Positions 26,663 to 37,700 of a DNA stretch of 64,000 nt are shown here, one piece after another. The stretch covers positions 18,917,572 to 18,981,571 of the forward strand of contig JANCRA010000009.1 in NCBI GenBank assembly GCA_024362935.1. The letters run 5' to 3'. Each line of letters starts with the position of its first letter. Position 1 is the first letter of the stretch. Source of the DNA: Setophaga petechia (Eukaryota > Chordata > Aves > Passeriformes > Parulidae). Position numbers and translations under genes: made by a program. The notes beneath the pieces were generated by a model that saw only the letters and a list, made by a program, of their open reading frames with translations, searched no databases and was not told the DNA's origin.

Positions 26663-28290
26663 GGAAATTTGGACTCCAGACCTCTCTGGATTCTTCTTGT
26701 GTTAATTTATGCTTGCAAAATAGAAGGTCACTGTGAGAAATATAGAGCTTTATCAACTGAGTTTGGGAGACCCAGTGGTATCACCAACAGGAAATTCATA
26801 TTAATCCCTTGTGTGACCAGTTATTTTTGTATCAAGTGGCAAAGAGATAGGGTGATGCATGTTAGAAAATGATTTCAGTTTCAGACCTGTTCTCACAATG
26901 ACTGTTTTCAGTGAAAACTTACACACAGGTAATTGCTGTGCAATTATGTGCTATATGTATGGTGAAACAGCACTAATCCCTTCTTGTTCCAGGTCAGGCC
27001 TGAAAAAGAAGTAAGCTCTGGTTCATCTTTATTTGCTTTCCCCTGGTGAATACCACATCCTGGAGTTAGTCCTCTCGTATTGGAGTCCTGGGTACCTCTC
27101 CCAAGGACATTTGCCTGCCTCTAATGTATATGATGGGAAAGCCCTGGGAAAACAAATTGGCTGCATCTAAAGAGGAATAATTGAAAACAATACAAGGGTA
27201 TGAGCGCTCCTGCTACACCAAGCTTTAGAGTTGGAGAAAATTTTAAAAGTGATAGTGGAAGCTCTAGCAGTGAATTAATCGGTGTATGATTCCCCACTGA
27301 GAGTAGTACTTGAGTGGGAAATTATTTAAAACAGGTGGAACAGAGTAGGTGTTATCAGTCTGACTGTCATTCTGTTCCGTTTGGGGAATCTTACTGGTCC
27401 CTAAGGAAAGAGAAATCACATTCCTTGACTCATGCTATGCTGGTAAGGGATGATATGTTCAAATTACTGGGAACATGTGTTGTATTCAGTAGACAGCAGA
27501 GAGAAGGAAGAGCTCCTGTAATTAGCATCCCACTTTCTGAAGTACGTATTTGTACAAACTGGGCTGAAAATTTATGAAATAGGAAAGAAAGAGCAAATAA
27601 CTGAGAAAGAACTTTTTCAGCCCCTCTGTGAGTATCTACAAGCTGCATTTCTACTGGGTTAAAAATTCTTGCACCTTTTATGTGTGATCTTTGTCATAAT
27701 AAAGGCCAAGATGAGTTCCTTGTGGTTGAACTACTTGACTTAATGTATGACAAGGTGTAAAATCAAAATACAGGAGGAAAAACTGAATTTAAAATACCCT
27801 TTTATTGCTATAAAGCAGACTGAAGCTGTATATCTTTTCTCATGTTTGCCCTTTAGCTTTTGATGCTCTTTAGATTTATGGCATAGTGCTGAGTGAAAAT
27901 GATAAGTGGGATATAGATACTGGAAAATGGAAATGTTGCTTGCCAGCCTGAATAATATGAGCAACCATTCAGTCACTGGAAGATATTACAGGTTTAAATG
28001 TACTTTCTGATGCTTCTTTTACCCCTACACCTTTTTTTCATGCCTCTTTCAGAGATACTATCTTACCATAAGATAGGTGCTGTAAAGTAGCAAACCAGCC
28101 GCTCTGTTGTGGAAATTACTTTCCATTGCTCCCCTGCAGATGCATACCTTTCTGTAAGAAAGCACTGCAGCCTAACTGGAACAAAACCTTGGAGCATGAA
28201 AGTGAGGATGGCTTTGGTGCTGAATAGTCAGATCATTAACGTAGAGAGGAGTCATAAATTATACTTTTTTTTAACTAAGTTGTGTTTGTG

Positions 28291-28339
28291 ATTTACCCAG
28301 TGATTGGGTGCTTATTATTAACCCAGTAGCTGGGTAAAT
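28291..28339. repeat. Double palindrome with ACCCAG/CTGGGT arms
   Basis: ATTTACCCAG (28291-28300) is inverted as CTGGGTAAAT (28330-28339), and each end also forms its own small hairpin: ACCCA-GTGAT-TGGGT at 28295-28309 and ACCCAG-TAG-CTGGGT at 28321-28335. The region can therefore fold as one long or two short hairpins. Confidence 0.9.
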
Positions 28340-29254
28340 GTGGGATAATGGAATATAAACTGAGAGGTCCATGGTGCAAAGACCAGGCATTCTTTCAGTC
28401 CTAGGTTAAGTCCCATGATGCTCTGGTCATGGGAATAAAATTTAGAAATTCAAATCAATCATATATCTTTTAAAGATGGAGTGCCCTAACATGACGAGGA
28501 TAGCCATAGCTTTGAGTGAGGAAGTCTGGGATCAAGTCTCCTTTCTGTTTGAGCCAGAATACAGCTGCAGTGAAGGTCAACCACATCTTTAAGACATGTC
28601 AGGATTGGGGGTGGATTTTTCTCATCTGTCTTGTTGAAACCGTTCCAATCTATGTCAGAACTCAAATACTCTGGGGCCAGAGAGCAAACGAGAATATAAA
28701 ACTCACTAAACTTCATACACTTGGCACTCAGATGAAGGAAAGGGAATGATAATTTGTATTCACCCTGATTTTGAGGCATATGTCTATACACAAGACAAAA
28801 CATCCTGTAACATCTGTGGTTGAACATTCCATAATATCTGTCTTCAGAAAGCTGATTCTCAGCACAGCTGTTTCTCATAGTTCATAAAGGAAGAAGTCTG
28901 GTGCTAATCTCAGACAATAAAAAAGAGATCAGTTATGTGGTATTCAGATGATTATATCCCAAACTTCCTGTGTATTTTAGATACCAAAGGCCCTGAAATG
29001 TGAGGGTGTTTGGGAAAGAAAAGGGATTATAAAAAGTTTTGTGGGTTTTTTTTTTTTCTTCCTTAGAGTTGAATTTTAACAAGTGCTTAGTTACTTCCAC
29101 ACTCCTGGAAACATGATTTTTTTCATTTTAAAATGCCATGTACAAAATATGGATATTTCCAAAACATTTTCCTTCTCCTGGAGAAGAGAGAGAGTGAGGG
29201 AAATGTGAAGAAACTCCACTATACCCACACTGCACATCAGTTTAAATATAATTA

Positions 29255-29475
29255 ATGGAATCATAGAATGATTTGGGTTGGGAGGGACCTTAAAGGTCAT
29301 CTAATTCTAACTCCTCTGTCATGGGTGAGGACACTAGACTAGATTGCTCCATCCACCCACCCAGCCTGGCCTTGAGCATTCACAGGGGTAGGGCATTACA
29401 AGTTTTCTGGGCAACTTGTTCCAGTGTCTCACATCCCTTAGCAGTGTAAAGATAGTGAAGATTTTCTTCTTAAAA
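29255..29475 (-). mobile_element. CR1 3'-end fragment
   Basis: GGAATCATAGAATGATTTGGG with TTGGGAGGGACCTTAAAGGTC is the CR1 tail in reverse complement. It continues through CAGCCTGGCCTTGAGCATTC and GGGCAACTTGTTCCAGTGTC to TCTTCTTAAAAAAAATCAT near 29480. The copy is about 220 bp, 5' truncated and moderately diverged. Confidence 0.92.
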
Positions 29476-32400
29476 AAAATCATATTGGTAAAGCCAAAAA
29501 GCACAATTTTGGTAAGTAACTTACTGATAGCCTCTCCTCCTTTTCTCCCTTTCCCCAAAGTTAAGGATTTCACAAATTCATAGATAATGTTAGAAGACTA
29601 TAATCAGGAATGCCAAACTAGACTTAGAAACAATGACAGGAGTTGCAGTTAGTGATTAATGGGCTCCTTTCATTATCCTTCAGTTTTTCTTTTGTGGGTT
29701 TCTTTGAAAAGAACTTTTCTTTGCTGAAAACGAGTTGACCAATGGCTCCTCAGATTCCATAAGAGAAACCCCAACACTTAAACTAATGGAGACTTTTCAT
29801 TATTTCTCTCAAAATACCATGGTGATGAACACTGGTGAAATGACTATTAATCATTTGTCAGCTTCAGGAGCAATATGATTTATTTTTATCAGGGATTTAA
29901 CCGTATGAGGACAAGAACAGCACAGGACAGACTGCTTATTCTTTCACATCATTTCTCACAAAAAGTCTTGCGGTTTCACTGGTCTGACAGGGGTGTTTGC
30001 CTTGGGAATTCACTGGTGATGGCTGTGCCTGCATGCAAGGTGGGTTTTCAGTGAGCAATGTCAACACTGGAGCAAGGATAGTGCTGGGAAATGTGAATCT
30101 TACAGACAGGAGGGTGGCAATGCCTCTTCTTTCCAAGGGAAGGCAGGAGGAGACTGGCTAGATGGCTGGAGGTCAATAGGGATGAACTGTTTCATCACAA
30201 TTGCCCTAAGGAAAGGACTGAATATCTTCCAAAGAAAAGGACTAAACAAGGCAATCTGAGTATCAGAGGAATCCTTAATGAAATCTTGTAATGAAATCTT
30301 AAATGGAATCCTGTAATGAAAACTTACATTAATGTGTTAACTTAGTAAACGTGAGAAAGGTGGGTGTGAGGTTGTCCAGTGAGATGCAAAGATCTGAGAG
30401 AAATGACCAATTGGGTCCCACAACAGTTACCTCCCTGACTGGCAGTCTGGAGGGCTGACACATCTACAGCTTCCCCCAAATCCCTGACTGTATCCCTTCT
30501 CCCACTGCACACACAGTCTTCTTCCTTGTTTGTGAAAATTACCAGGGTCTACCCAAAATTACTACATCTGCAAATAGCCCTGAGCTGGTGATATTTTCAG
30601 GATATTTTTCACCATGGAGCCACCAGAAACATTAATTAACAAGAAGTTTCTTGTGTGACTTGATTTTAATCAAGCTTTGATCAAACTTTCATGGAGAAGT
30701 TTGGGTTAGAGATGTACTGAGGAGAGTCACAGGCTCTATCCAGCCACTCTATCCCACCCTGCAGTGCTGTAGAGGGTTAGTGTGGCCAAAGTGTAAGACC
30801 CAGTGCAATACTACTCATGTTTTCTGTGCAGCACCAGCACTGTGACATAGTCAGAAAAAAATACTGCTCCAAGGAAAGCTAAGAAGTCATCTTCTCCTGG
30901 CTCCTGCCCCAGTGAGTGTGTCTTGCTGTGCCTAAAACCTTGAGTGGCTTCTGGACTTTCAGCTTACTCTTAAAAATCTTCCCTGATGGAGAACCTGGTG
31001 TGTCCCTACAGAGCCTGTTTTGGTCCCTAACTAGAGACAGACATTTCTTGCCTTGCTGCAACCATGGGGTCTACCCACTCTCCACATAGGTATGGTGGCA
31101 CCCAGCCCCACGTCTGCAGTCACAGCTCAGCTGCAGACCAGCCATGGCTTGGCAATGCAGGAGAGTAAGTTGTTTAAAATTACACTTAAAAGAGCCCTAA
31201 TTCTCCTCTCTGAACAAATGAGTAGTCAAGTGAATTGCTTAGCTGCCTTGAGCTCTGTCACCTCATTCCAGCATGGATGACTAAGGAAGGAGTATGGCAA
31301 AAGTTTAAAATATTAGAACATATTTCTACCCTAATTTAGGCATCAGCATACTGTGATTTCCAGCCTGTGAGCAGCTGCTCACATTGGGTCAAGGCACACT
31401 GGCACTATTATTTACTGCGGTCCTTCATTTCTGGGTTTGCATGGGAATGGCCTGCAGGGTTTGTGTCAGATGCCCGGCCTCTCGTGGGCTGAGCCCACCT
31501 TACTGAGCATCCTGAGCATAACACAAGGCTGATTGGTGAGGCATTACTGCAAAGCATTACCTTTTGCCTTTCCTCAGCTGCTTGTTCTCCTTAAACTTGA
31601 TCCTCACAGAAAACCATTCCCTCATCCCAAATTACCACTAAATCTGTTTAAGTCCAGACAACAAAAATGACCTTTTAAAGTATTATGTTAGTCAAAATAT
31701 GATTAATTAGGGTTGAGTTCTTTTAATTCTGAGTAGTTTAAATACTTATAAATTAAAATTTAAATAATTATAGTCTTCTCCGGATATTTTAAAGAAAGAG
31801 ATATGAAGTAGAAAGTTGAATTTTCAATGCCTCATTTAGCATGCTGAAAAGAAGGAAAAGAAGAATATTAAAATATTTTATATCAGAGGTGTAAAACTGA
31901 AAAGAAAGACCTAGCATTCTGATTACTAATTAAGTTCTCATTTAACACAAATAAAGCATGCAAGGTTGTAAGAAAATTTGACAAAAAGAAAGCCTGCAGA
32001 GATCCGTATTTTTTGTGCTATAATTATATTGGTATTTCTATATTATTATAGTCATTATCTTGCCAGTACCCAAGACAAAAAGCCACTATTAAATCCTCTG
32101 AAGTGGATAGTGGCTGCATATGTATGTCTGTATGTGTGTAAAAGTGTGAAGAGTTGTAAAAATATTGAATGGGGTTCTGAAAATAGTCCAAATTTATGCA
32201 ACCACTTAACTACAGCTACTGTAGCTTGAGTTTCACTTTGTGTCTGTAAGAAATCCAACACAGACCAACTAGAGAAGAACCTTGCTCAAGTCATGCAGGG
32301 CTACCTACCCCTGAGTTTGCAGGAGTTCCACTGAGCCACGTGCCAAGAGCAGGCAGGTGAATTACTGGCTGCAAACCCAAAGCTTGATCTAGATATTGAA

Positions 32401-33530
32401 TCCTACAGGTCTTTAAGGATGCTGGTTTGGCTGACAGGCCTTCACCCCCTGACTGTGAGCAGTGTGTCTCCTGAGAGTTTCTTCAGCATTGCTCTTAGCT
32501 GCAGGAGATGAACAACAGAGCATGAGGCTGGCAGAGCAAAGTCTGACAGTGCTCGCTGTCCCTTGCCTGCAAAATGTGTTCAGCCACAGACAGGGGAAGC
32601 CTGTGGACTGCAGAAGCTGCCCAGTTATGCCAGTCAAACCCACTGGTTCCAACAGGGGTGTTCCAAGGTTACTTTGCTTCAGCTGGGGTGAGAAAGGAGT
32701 CCAGTATATCATATGTGTTCCTCTTCAGCAGCCTCCATCATTCTCATTATGTTGATTTTTATTAGTGTAGAAATGTTTAATTTACTGAAGAGGATAGAAA
32801 TCACTTGCATGTGAGGCATGTAAATAATTTTTAAGAATGGCATAAGAGTTAAGATTTCTTCTTAACAAATATACTTGGATTTTTCTGGAAAGGCCATTTT
32901 TCTATTCACATTTAGACACATTAAATTTCTTATGGAGAACATCATCATAAGTTGCAATGACATGAATGAGGGATGAGGACTTTTTTAAACTGTAAAGTTG
33001 AATAGGACTGATCAATTATTCGACTGGAAGTTAAAGTTAACTGGAGTTTGGAGATGAATTTGAAAATGGTATATGTATTCTATTTTCAGGTACCTTTATG
33101 CATTCAAAGTGTGAACAAACACAGGGCAATCAAGAGGAAAAGCAGCAGCTTGGGAAGATAACTTTTTATGACATTAGCATTATGTTTTCAGAATGAGGTT
33201 GTGAGCAAACCTCTTCAGCTTTAGTTGGAGAATTTGTGCATTTAGGCAAAGCCAGACCTCACTTACAGAAGATTCTCCACAGTAGCAGGTTTAGCTTTAC
33301 TGAAGTTACAGAAGGGACTCACCTTTTTCAAACCTGCTCTGTCCATCTCTGATAAAGAAATCAGTCAAGCTGTGCTGATCCTTCTGCACATCAGGAGAGC
33401 AGGGAAGGTCCGTAGTGAGGAGGGCATCAGAGCCACTGAGTGATGGTCTAATATTGGCCGTGGGGTTCAGGTGTCACAGGGAGGCCCAGGGAGGTTCACA
33501 CCCCCACACAGACCCTGCAGTAGCACATCA
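29476..33530. other. Intergenic sequence, no gene recognised
   Basis: No gene is seen here. A minisatellite-like cluster of four 12-13-bp units (CTTAATGAAATC, TTGTAATGAAATC, TTAAATGGAATC, CTGTAATGAAAAC) lies at about 30274-30325. The remaining sequence is AT-rich, with only short open frames that show no domain. Confidence 0.5.
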
Positions 33531-33712
33531 CAACATCACAGAACCATGGAATGGTTTGGATTGGAAGGAACCAAAAAGATAATTCAGTTCCAACCCCCCC
33601 TGCCACAGGCAGGGGCACCTTCCACTAGAGCAGGTTTTTCAAAGACCCTTGGACACTGCCAAGGATAGGGTATCCACAGCTTCTCTGGACAACAACTTCT
33701 ATGCCATCTTCC
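33531..33712 (-). mobile_element. CR1 3'-end fragment
   Basis: ACATCACAGAACCATGGAAT with GGTTTGGATTGGAAGGAACC, then CAGTTCCAACCCCCCCTGCC, GGGGCACCTTCCACTAGAGC and CCACAGCTTCTCTGGACAAC are collinear landmarks of the CR1 tail in reverse complement. The copy is about 180 bp and 5' truncated. Confidence 0.93.
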
Positions 33713-34389
33713 TTGAAAATCAGAATAAAAAATGCTATTGCTATATCAAGCAAAGGTCTCAGGCAGGTTTCCAGACAGAAGATTCCAGTTTGGGAGTATT
33801 TCTTCCTTAGTGCTCAAATAAACAATACTTTGGTTCTATGTGGCTAGCAGTTGGTAGATATCTCCACTTTGAAATCCATAGTATTTGCCTTCTAATCTGT
33901 TCTCATTATTTAACTTGAAGAGCCAGAGCCAGCCTGTCTGTGTGATCAGGTAACCCTTGTCACACCTCCACCATGGTCTGTGCCTTCTTTGCTCCTCTCT
34001 CCAACCTCCTCCTGACCCAACATTTGCTTTATAAAGTGCTACTGCTGGGTGGATTAGCTGCAGAGCAATTTCCTCACTGATACCAGAGTTCATGCCAGGC
34101 ACAGCCCTGTGCACCATGGGAGGCTTCTCCCACAGCAGATAAAGAATATCCCCCTTGATGTCATCCGTATTTTGTTTATGTGTCAGCAAAGAAACCAAGT
34201 AACAGCATATTTTCTCTGTCTCTTGGGGCATTAACACACCCAAGAGACAGAGAAAAATGTTATTCTGGAGACATGTCCATGGCTGTGGAGTCCATAAAAG
34301 GAAAATTAGAGTGAGAGGTGAATGCTGGGGCTTGGATGCCTGCTGCCATGTGCTCACAAAATGTGTTTTCCATGTGAAGACCTCCTGGA
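33713..34389. other. Spacer between two CR1 fragments
   Basis: This spacer has no recognisable gene. The minus-strand open frame 33836-34357 (173 codons) crosses the 18-bp inverted repeat at 34210-34256 and has no domain I recognise. Confidence 0.5.
34210..34256. repeat. 18-bp perfect inverted repeat with 11-base loop
   Basis: TTTTCTCTGTCTCTTGGG (34210-34227) and its exact reverse complement CCCAAGAGACAGAGAAAA (34239-34256) flank the loop GCATTAACACA. With one bulged base the stem extends further. One arm is pure pyrimidine over most of its length. Origin is unknown. Confidence 0.95.
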
Positions 34390-34791
34390 GGAATCTCTCA
34401 CACCAGGTGCCTGAGAGTGTTTTCCAAATGCCTTTTGAACTCTATCAAGCTGGTCCTGTGACCAGTTCCCTGGGGAGCCTGTTCCAGTGCTCATCCCCTT
34501 TCCCCAGTATCCAACCTGAACATTCCCTGACACAGCTTCAGGCCATTCCCTCGAGTCCTGTCGCTGTCACCACAGGGATCAGCGCCTGCCCCTCCCTCCT
34601 CTTCCCCTGGTGGGGGAGTTGCAGACTGCAATGAGGTCTCTCCTCAGCCAGCTCTCTTCTCCAGGCTGAGCAAGCTAAGTGACCTCAACAGCTCCTCATA
34701 AGGCTTCCCCTCCAAACCTTTAATCATCCTTTGTATACCCTCTAATGCCTTAATGCCTTTTTTATATTGTGGTGCCCAAAACTGCACACAG
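34390..34791 (-). mobile_element. CR1 fragment lacking its 3' tail
   Basis: The sequence runs from CTCTCACACCAGGTGCCTGAG through TTCCCTGGGGAGCCTGTTCC, CAGGCCATTCCCTCGAGTCC and AGCAGCTCCTCATAAGGC-like sequence to TATATTGTGGTGCCCAAAACTG. It is the same region as the CR1 at 17356-18000, but the last 60-100 bases, including the ACAGAATC tail, are missing. CR1 copies usually lack the 5' end and keep the 3' end, so a later deletion or a rearranged end is likely. Confidence 0.88.
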
Positions 34792-37700
34792 GCACAAGAG
34801 GGACAGAAAATGAGCACAGGGTATCCTGAGGGGAGCCAACTATGAAGACCAGAGGAAGAAAAAAGGAACAGTGAGAAGGGAAAACCATGGTAGAAAGAAT
34901 ATTTCATCAATTTTTGTCCAGGGAAGAAGAATTCCCCCAGCACAGAGTGAAACCAGATTGTAATGAATGGCAGCTCATGTGCATTGGGCCAGCAGGGCAG
35001 ACCCAGACTGTGGTGGGACTGTGACCACCTCCCACTGGTCTTATAGCCTGGCAAAAAGTGTTTCAGATGTTTACAGCAAGGCAGTGAATTGTTAAAGGCT
35101 ACCTGGGGACTTTTCACACTCAGTTGGATTTAGTGCGTGCAGAGGACATCTGCTTTCACCTGGCATCCTCTTTCTCAAAATCATGACATCAGCCTAATGC
35201 ATGCTTGTGATCTGCATGGTGTCTCCCTCACTGTTAATGCTTCCCTCAGTATTAGTGCATTTTCCTTCTTAGCTCATTGCTAGTATAGTTTTCTGTTTTC
35301 TCTTGGTCACTGTTTGGATTTTTTTTCCAGTAGATTTGTGACAAAACCCAGATACAGGTGAAAGCTGCTGTGCAAAAAGCAGCCAAGCACAAAGGAGGGA
35401 AAACCACATTACTCCTCAGTGGCAGGGAGCTTCTCTGTGATTCACTGTGCTGCTGCTGAGCTCACAGCTCTCTGCTGGCTTTTTAACTGCTGCAGGCAAA
35501 AGCCAGATCAATCTGTTTTAGGTGTTTGTTTCATTGTTATTCTGCACTGTCAGTCACAAAGGCAAGGGACACTCTCCCAGAGACAAACAGATGATGGCAA
35601 TTTTTGCTGTGCCAGATGGGGGTGTGCAATTCAACACTGAGAGGAACTGCCAACCAGAAAGGCCATCATAAATCACAGTATCCACATTTTCCATATGATT
35701 AAGGTCTGTCAGGTCTCTGCCAGGCATAAATATCCACAAGCATGCTATCATTTGAATTTTGGAGCACTTTTCTGCACAAGGAGTTACCATTTTACACCTG
35801 AGTACTCCTTGGAGACTAAAACATGTTATCTGCCTGACTGAGGGATGGAGAAAAACCCCACAGGATTTTGGCACATCTGAGCTGTACCTCCTGTTCTTCC
35901 AGGAAATCTCGGCTGGCTAGGACAAATTAAAAGTCTGCCATTGTTGTAGGAATTTATAAAGTAAAAACCTGACCTTTGTCTTTAAAATACCAACAAACAT
36001 CAGCAGAATATTTTTTACACCATAATCCTACAGTGTGAAAGTCAACCCGACTTCCTTTTGACCCAGATATAATTGCCTTAATTTGTTCTTCACGCTGACA
36101 TTGTACAAGAGCAATCTTGCTCTCACAGAGAGTTTTCCCGCAGTTGACACTTGGGGAAAGGTGAGATATGTGTGTCCAAGGGCTTGGAGTCAATGGGCTG
36201 TGGTCATCTGAATGCTGCAAGAGACAGATCCCTTTAGTATGGCCAGCACTAAAGATGTGACCTCCCTGGCAGGGGCCAGTTGCTGAGCTCACCCACCATT
36301 ATGACTCTCCCATGACTCTGTGCCTGAGTCTTACTCCAGCAGCACAGGAAGATGACAGTGGATATGACACAACCATGCAGCACATCTGGCCCTAAAATAT
36401 ATTTGAGTTGTAGGTAGGGTTTCTGTCACATAGGAAATACCTCCAGATCTATTAAGATCCCAAATCTTTTCCTCTCTCAATACCAATCACAAGAATTATG
36501 TGGGTATAGTGCTTGTATTAAACTCCTTATGTGGGGAGGATTGGGTAGTTATATTTTTAATGTTATTTAACATTTTTGGAGGCATTATACTAACTTTTTC
36601 GGGTTCAAATTTAGTATGTTACTTCAGAAAATATAATTTTGTATTACCTAATAAACATACTTACTAAAATCTATTTGGTGGAGGGAACCAAAATCCAGTC
36701 TGTGAGCTGCAATAAAAGTTTACAGAGGAACTTCCACTGTCTTTATGAAAGATGCATGTAAAGATGAAGTGAAGCAGCTTGTCTTTGCATTGTGGCTGGG
36801 CAGTAGGATCATCTCATACAATTACAGCTGTCTCTGGTGTAAGTCACCCTAGGTTCCTTTCAGAGTCAATTGAGAGAAGTAGGTATTTTCAAGAAGTGAT
36901 TCACTTGACCTATTTGTAGCTATCTATTTTAGGACGAAATGATCGTCCCCCCACCCCCTATGTGCCTATTTATGAGCATTGACTGTAAAGAGCAGTGAAG
37001 GCACTAGCTGAAGGGTAAAACATTGCAGGTTTTTGCTTTTGGCCAAATGAATTAGTGGATCTTTAGATTTTATCTTCACTTATTCTTGGCTCAGGCCCTA
37101 ATGTTATAGTAATGGGTAGTTTTGGGGCAATATAATCACACCAAGGACTGCTCTTTTTTTGCTCCTTTTGTCCCTGCCTTTCATATTTTCATTTTCTGTT
37201 TCTCTTTTCTCTCTGTTGTCTTTCTGTATCTCTTCCTTTTCCCTGCAGCAGTTTCTAGTCCCTTCTTGTTCCCTGAAATTGTGTTAAATGAAATAATTAA
37301 TACAATTCCTTAAAATATTATTAAGAATTTTAAGGTAGTATGCCAGTAAGAGTAATGGGAAGTGAGAGAGTACATAACTCTCAGAGCTCTTGTGCTGGTC
37401 AGGTTTCAAGGTTATCTTCCCAGTTAGTTAGATCTGGTTATCTTCCCAGTCAGAGGGATGGAAATAAGCATTGTAAAATAAAAGCTTAAGCTGTTCAGAA
37501 CTTGGATATTGCAGCACCAGAATATTACACCAAATATGCTGCATTCACACTAACCTATTCCAGGGAAGAGCTGCTCAGTGTGTTTGCTGGATAATGTCAA
37601 TTCCTGAAGACCATATTTCACTCATGGGTTTTTACAGTTGCTATAGCTTGGGTACATTTCTTCCTTTCCCCTTTGCTGAGCTGGCTGCAGTGAGGCTGGC

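Larger units (their letters stand above)
18001..29254. other. Intergenic sequence, no gene recognised
   Basis: This is mostly AT-rich DNA without a recognisable gene or dispersed repeat. It includes a perfect 24-bp palindrome (20482-20505), a long near-perfect hairpin (26581-26662), a double small palindrome (28291-28339) and an acceptor-like site with a following open frame (25254-25407), listed separately. AT-rich short repeats of ATATAAATG type lie at 24324-24352. Confidence 0.5.

Noticed and set aside
34644..35117. 157-codon minus-strand open frame
   Set aside because: Its C-terminal part is CR1 sequence and the rest has no recognisable domain.
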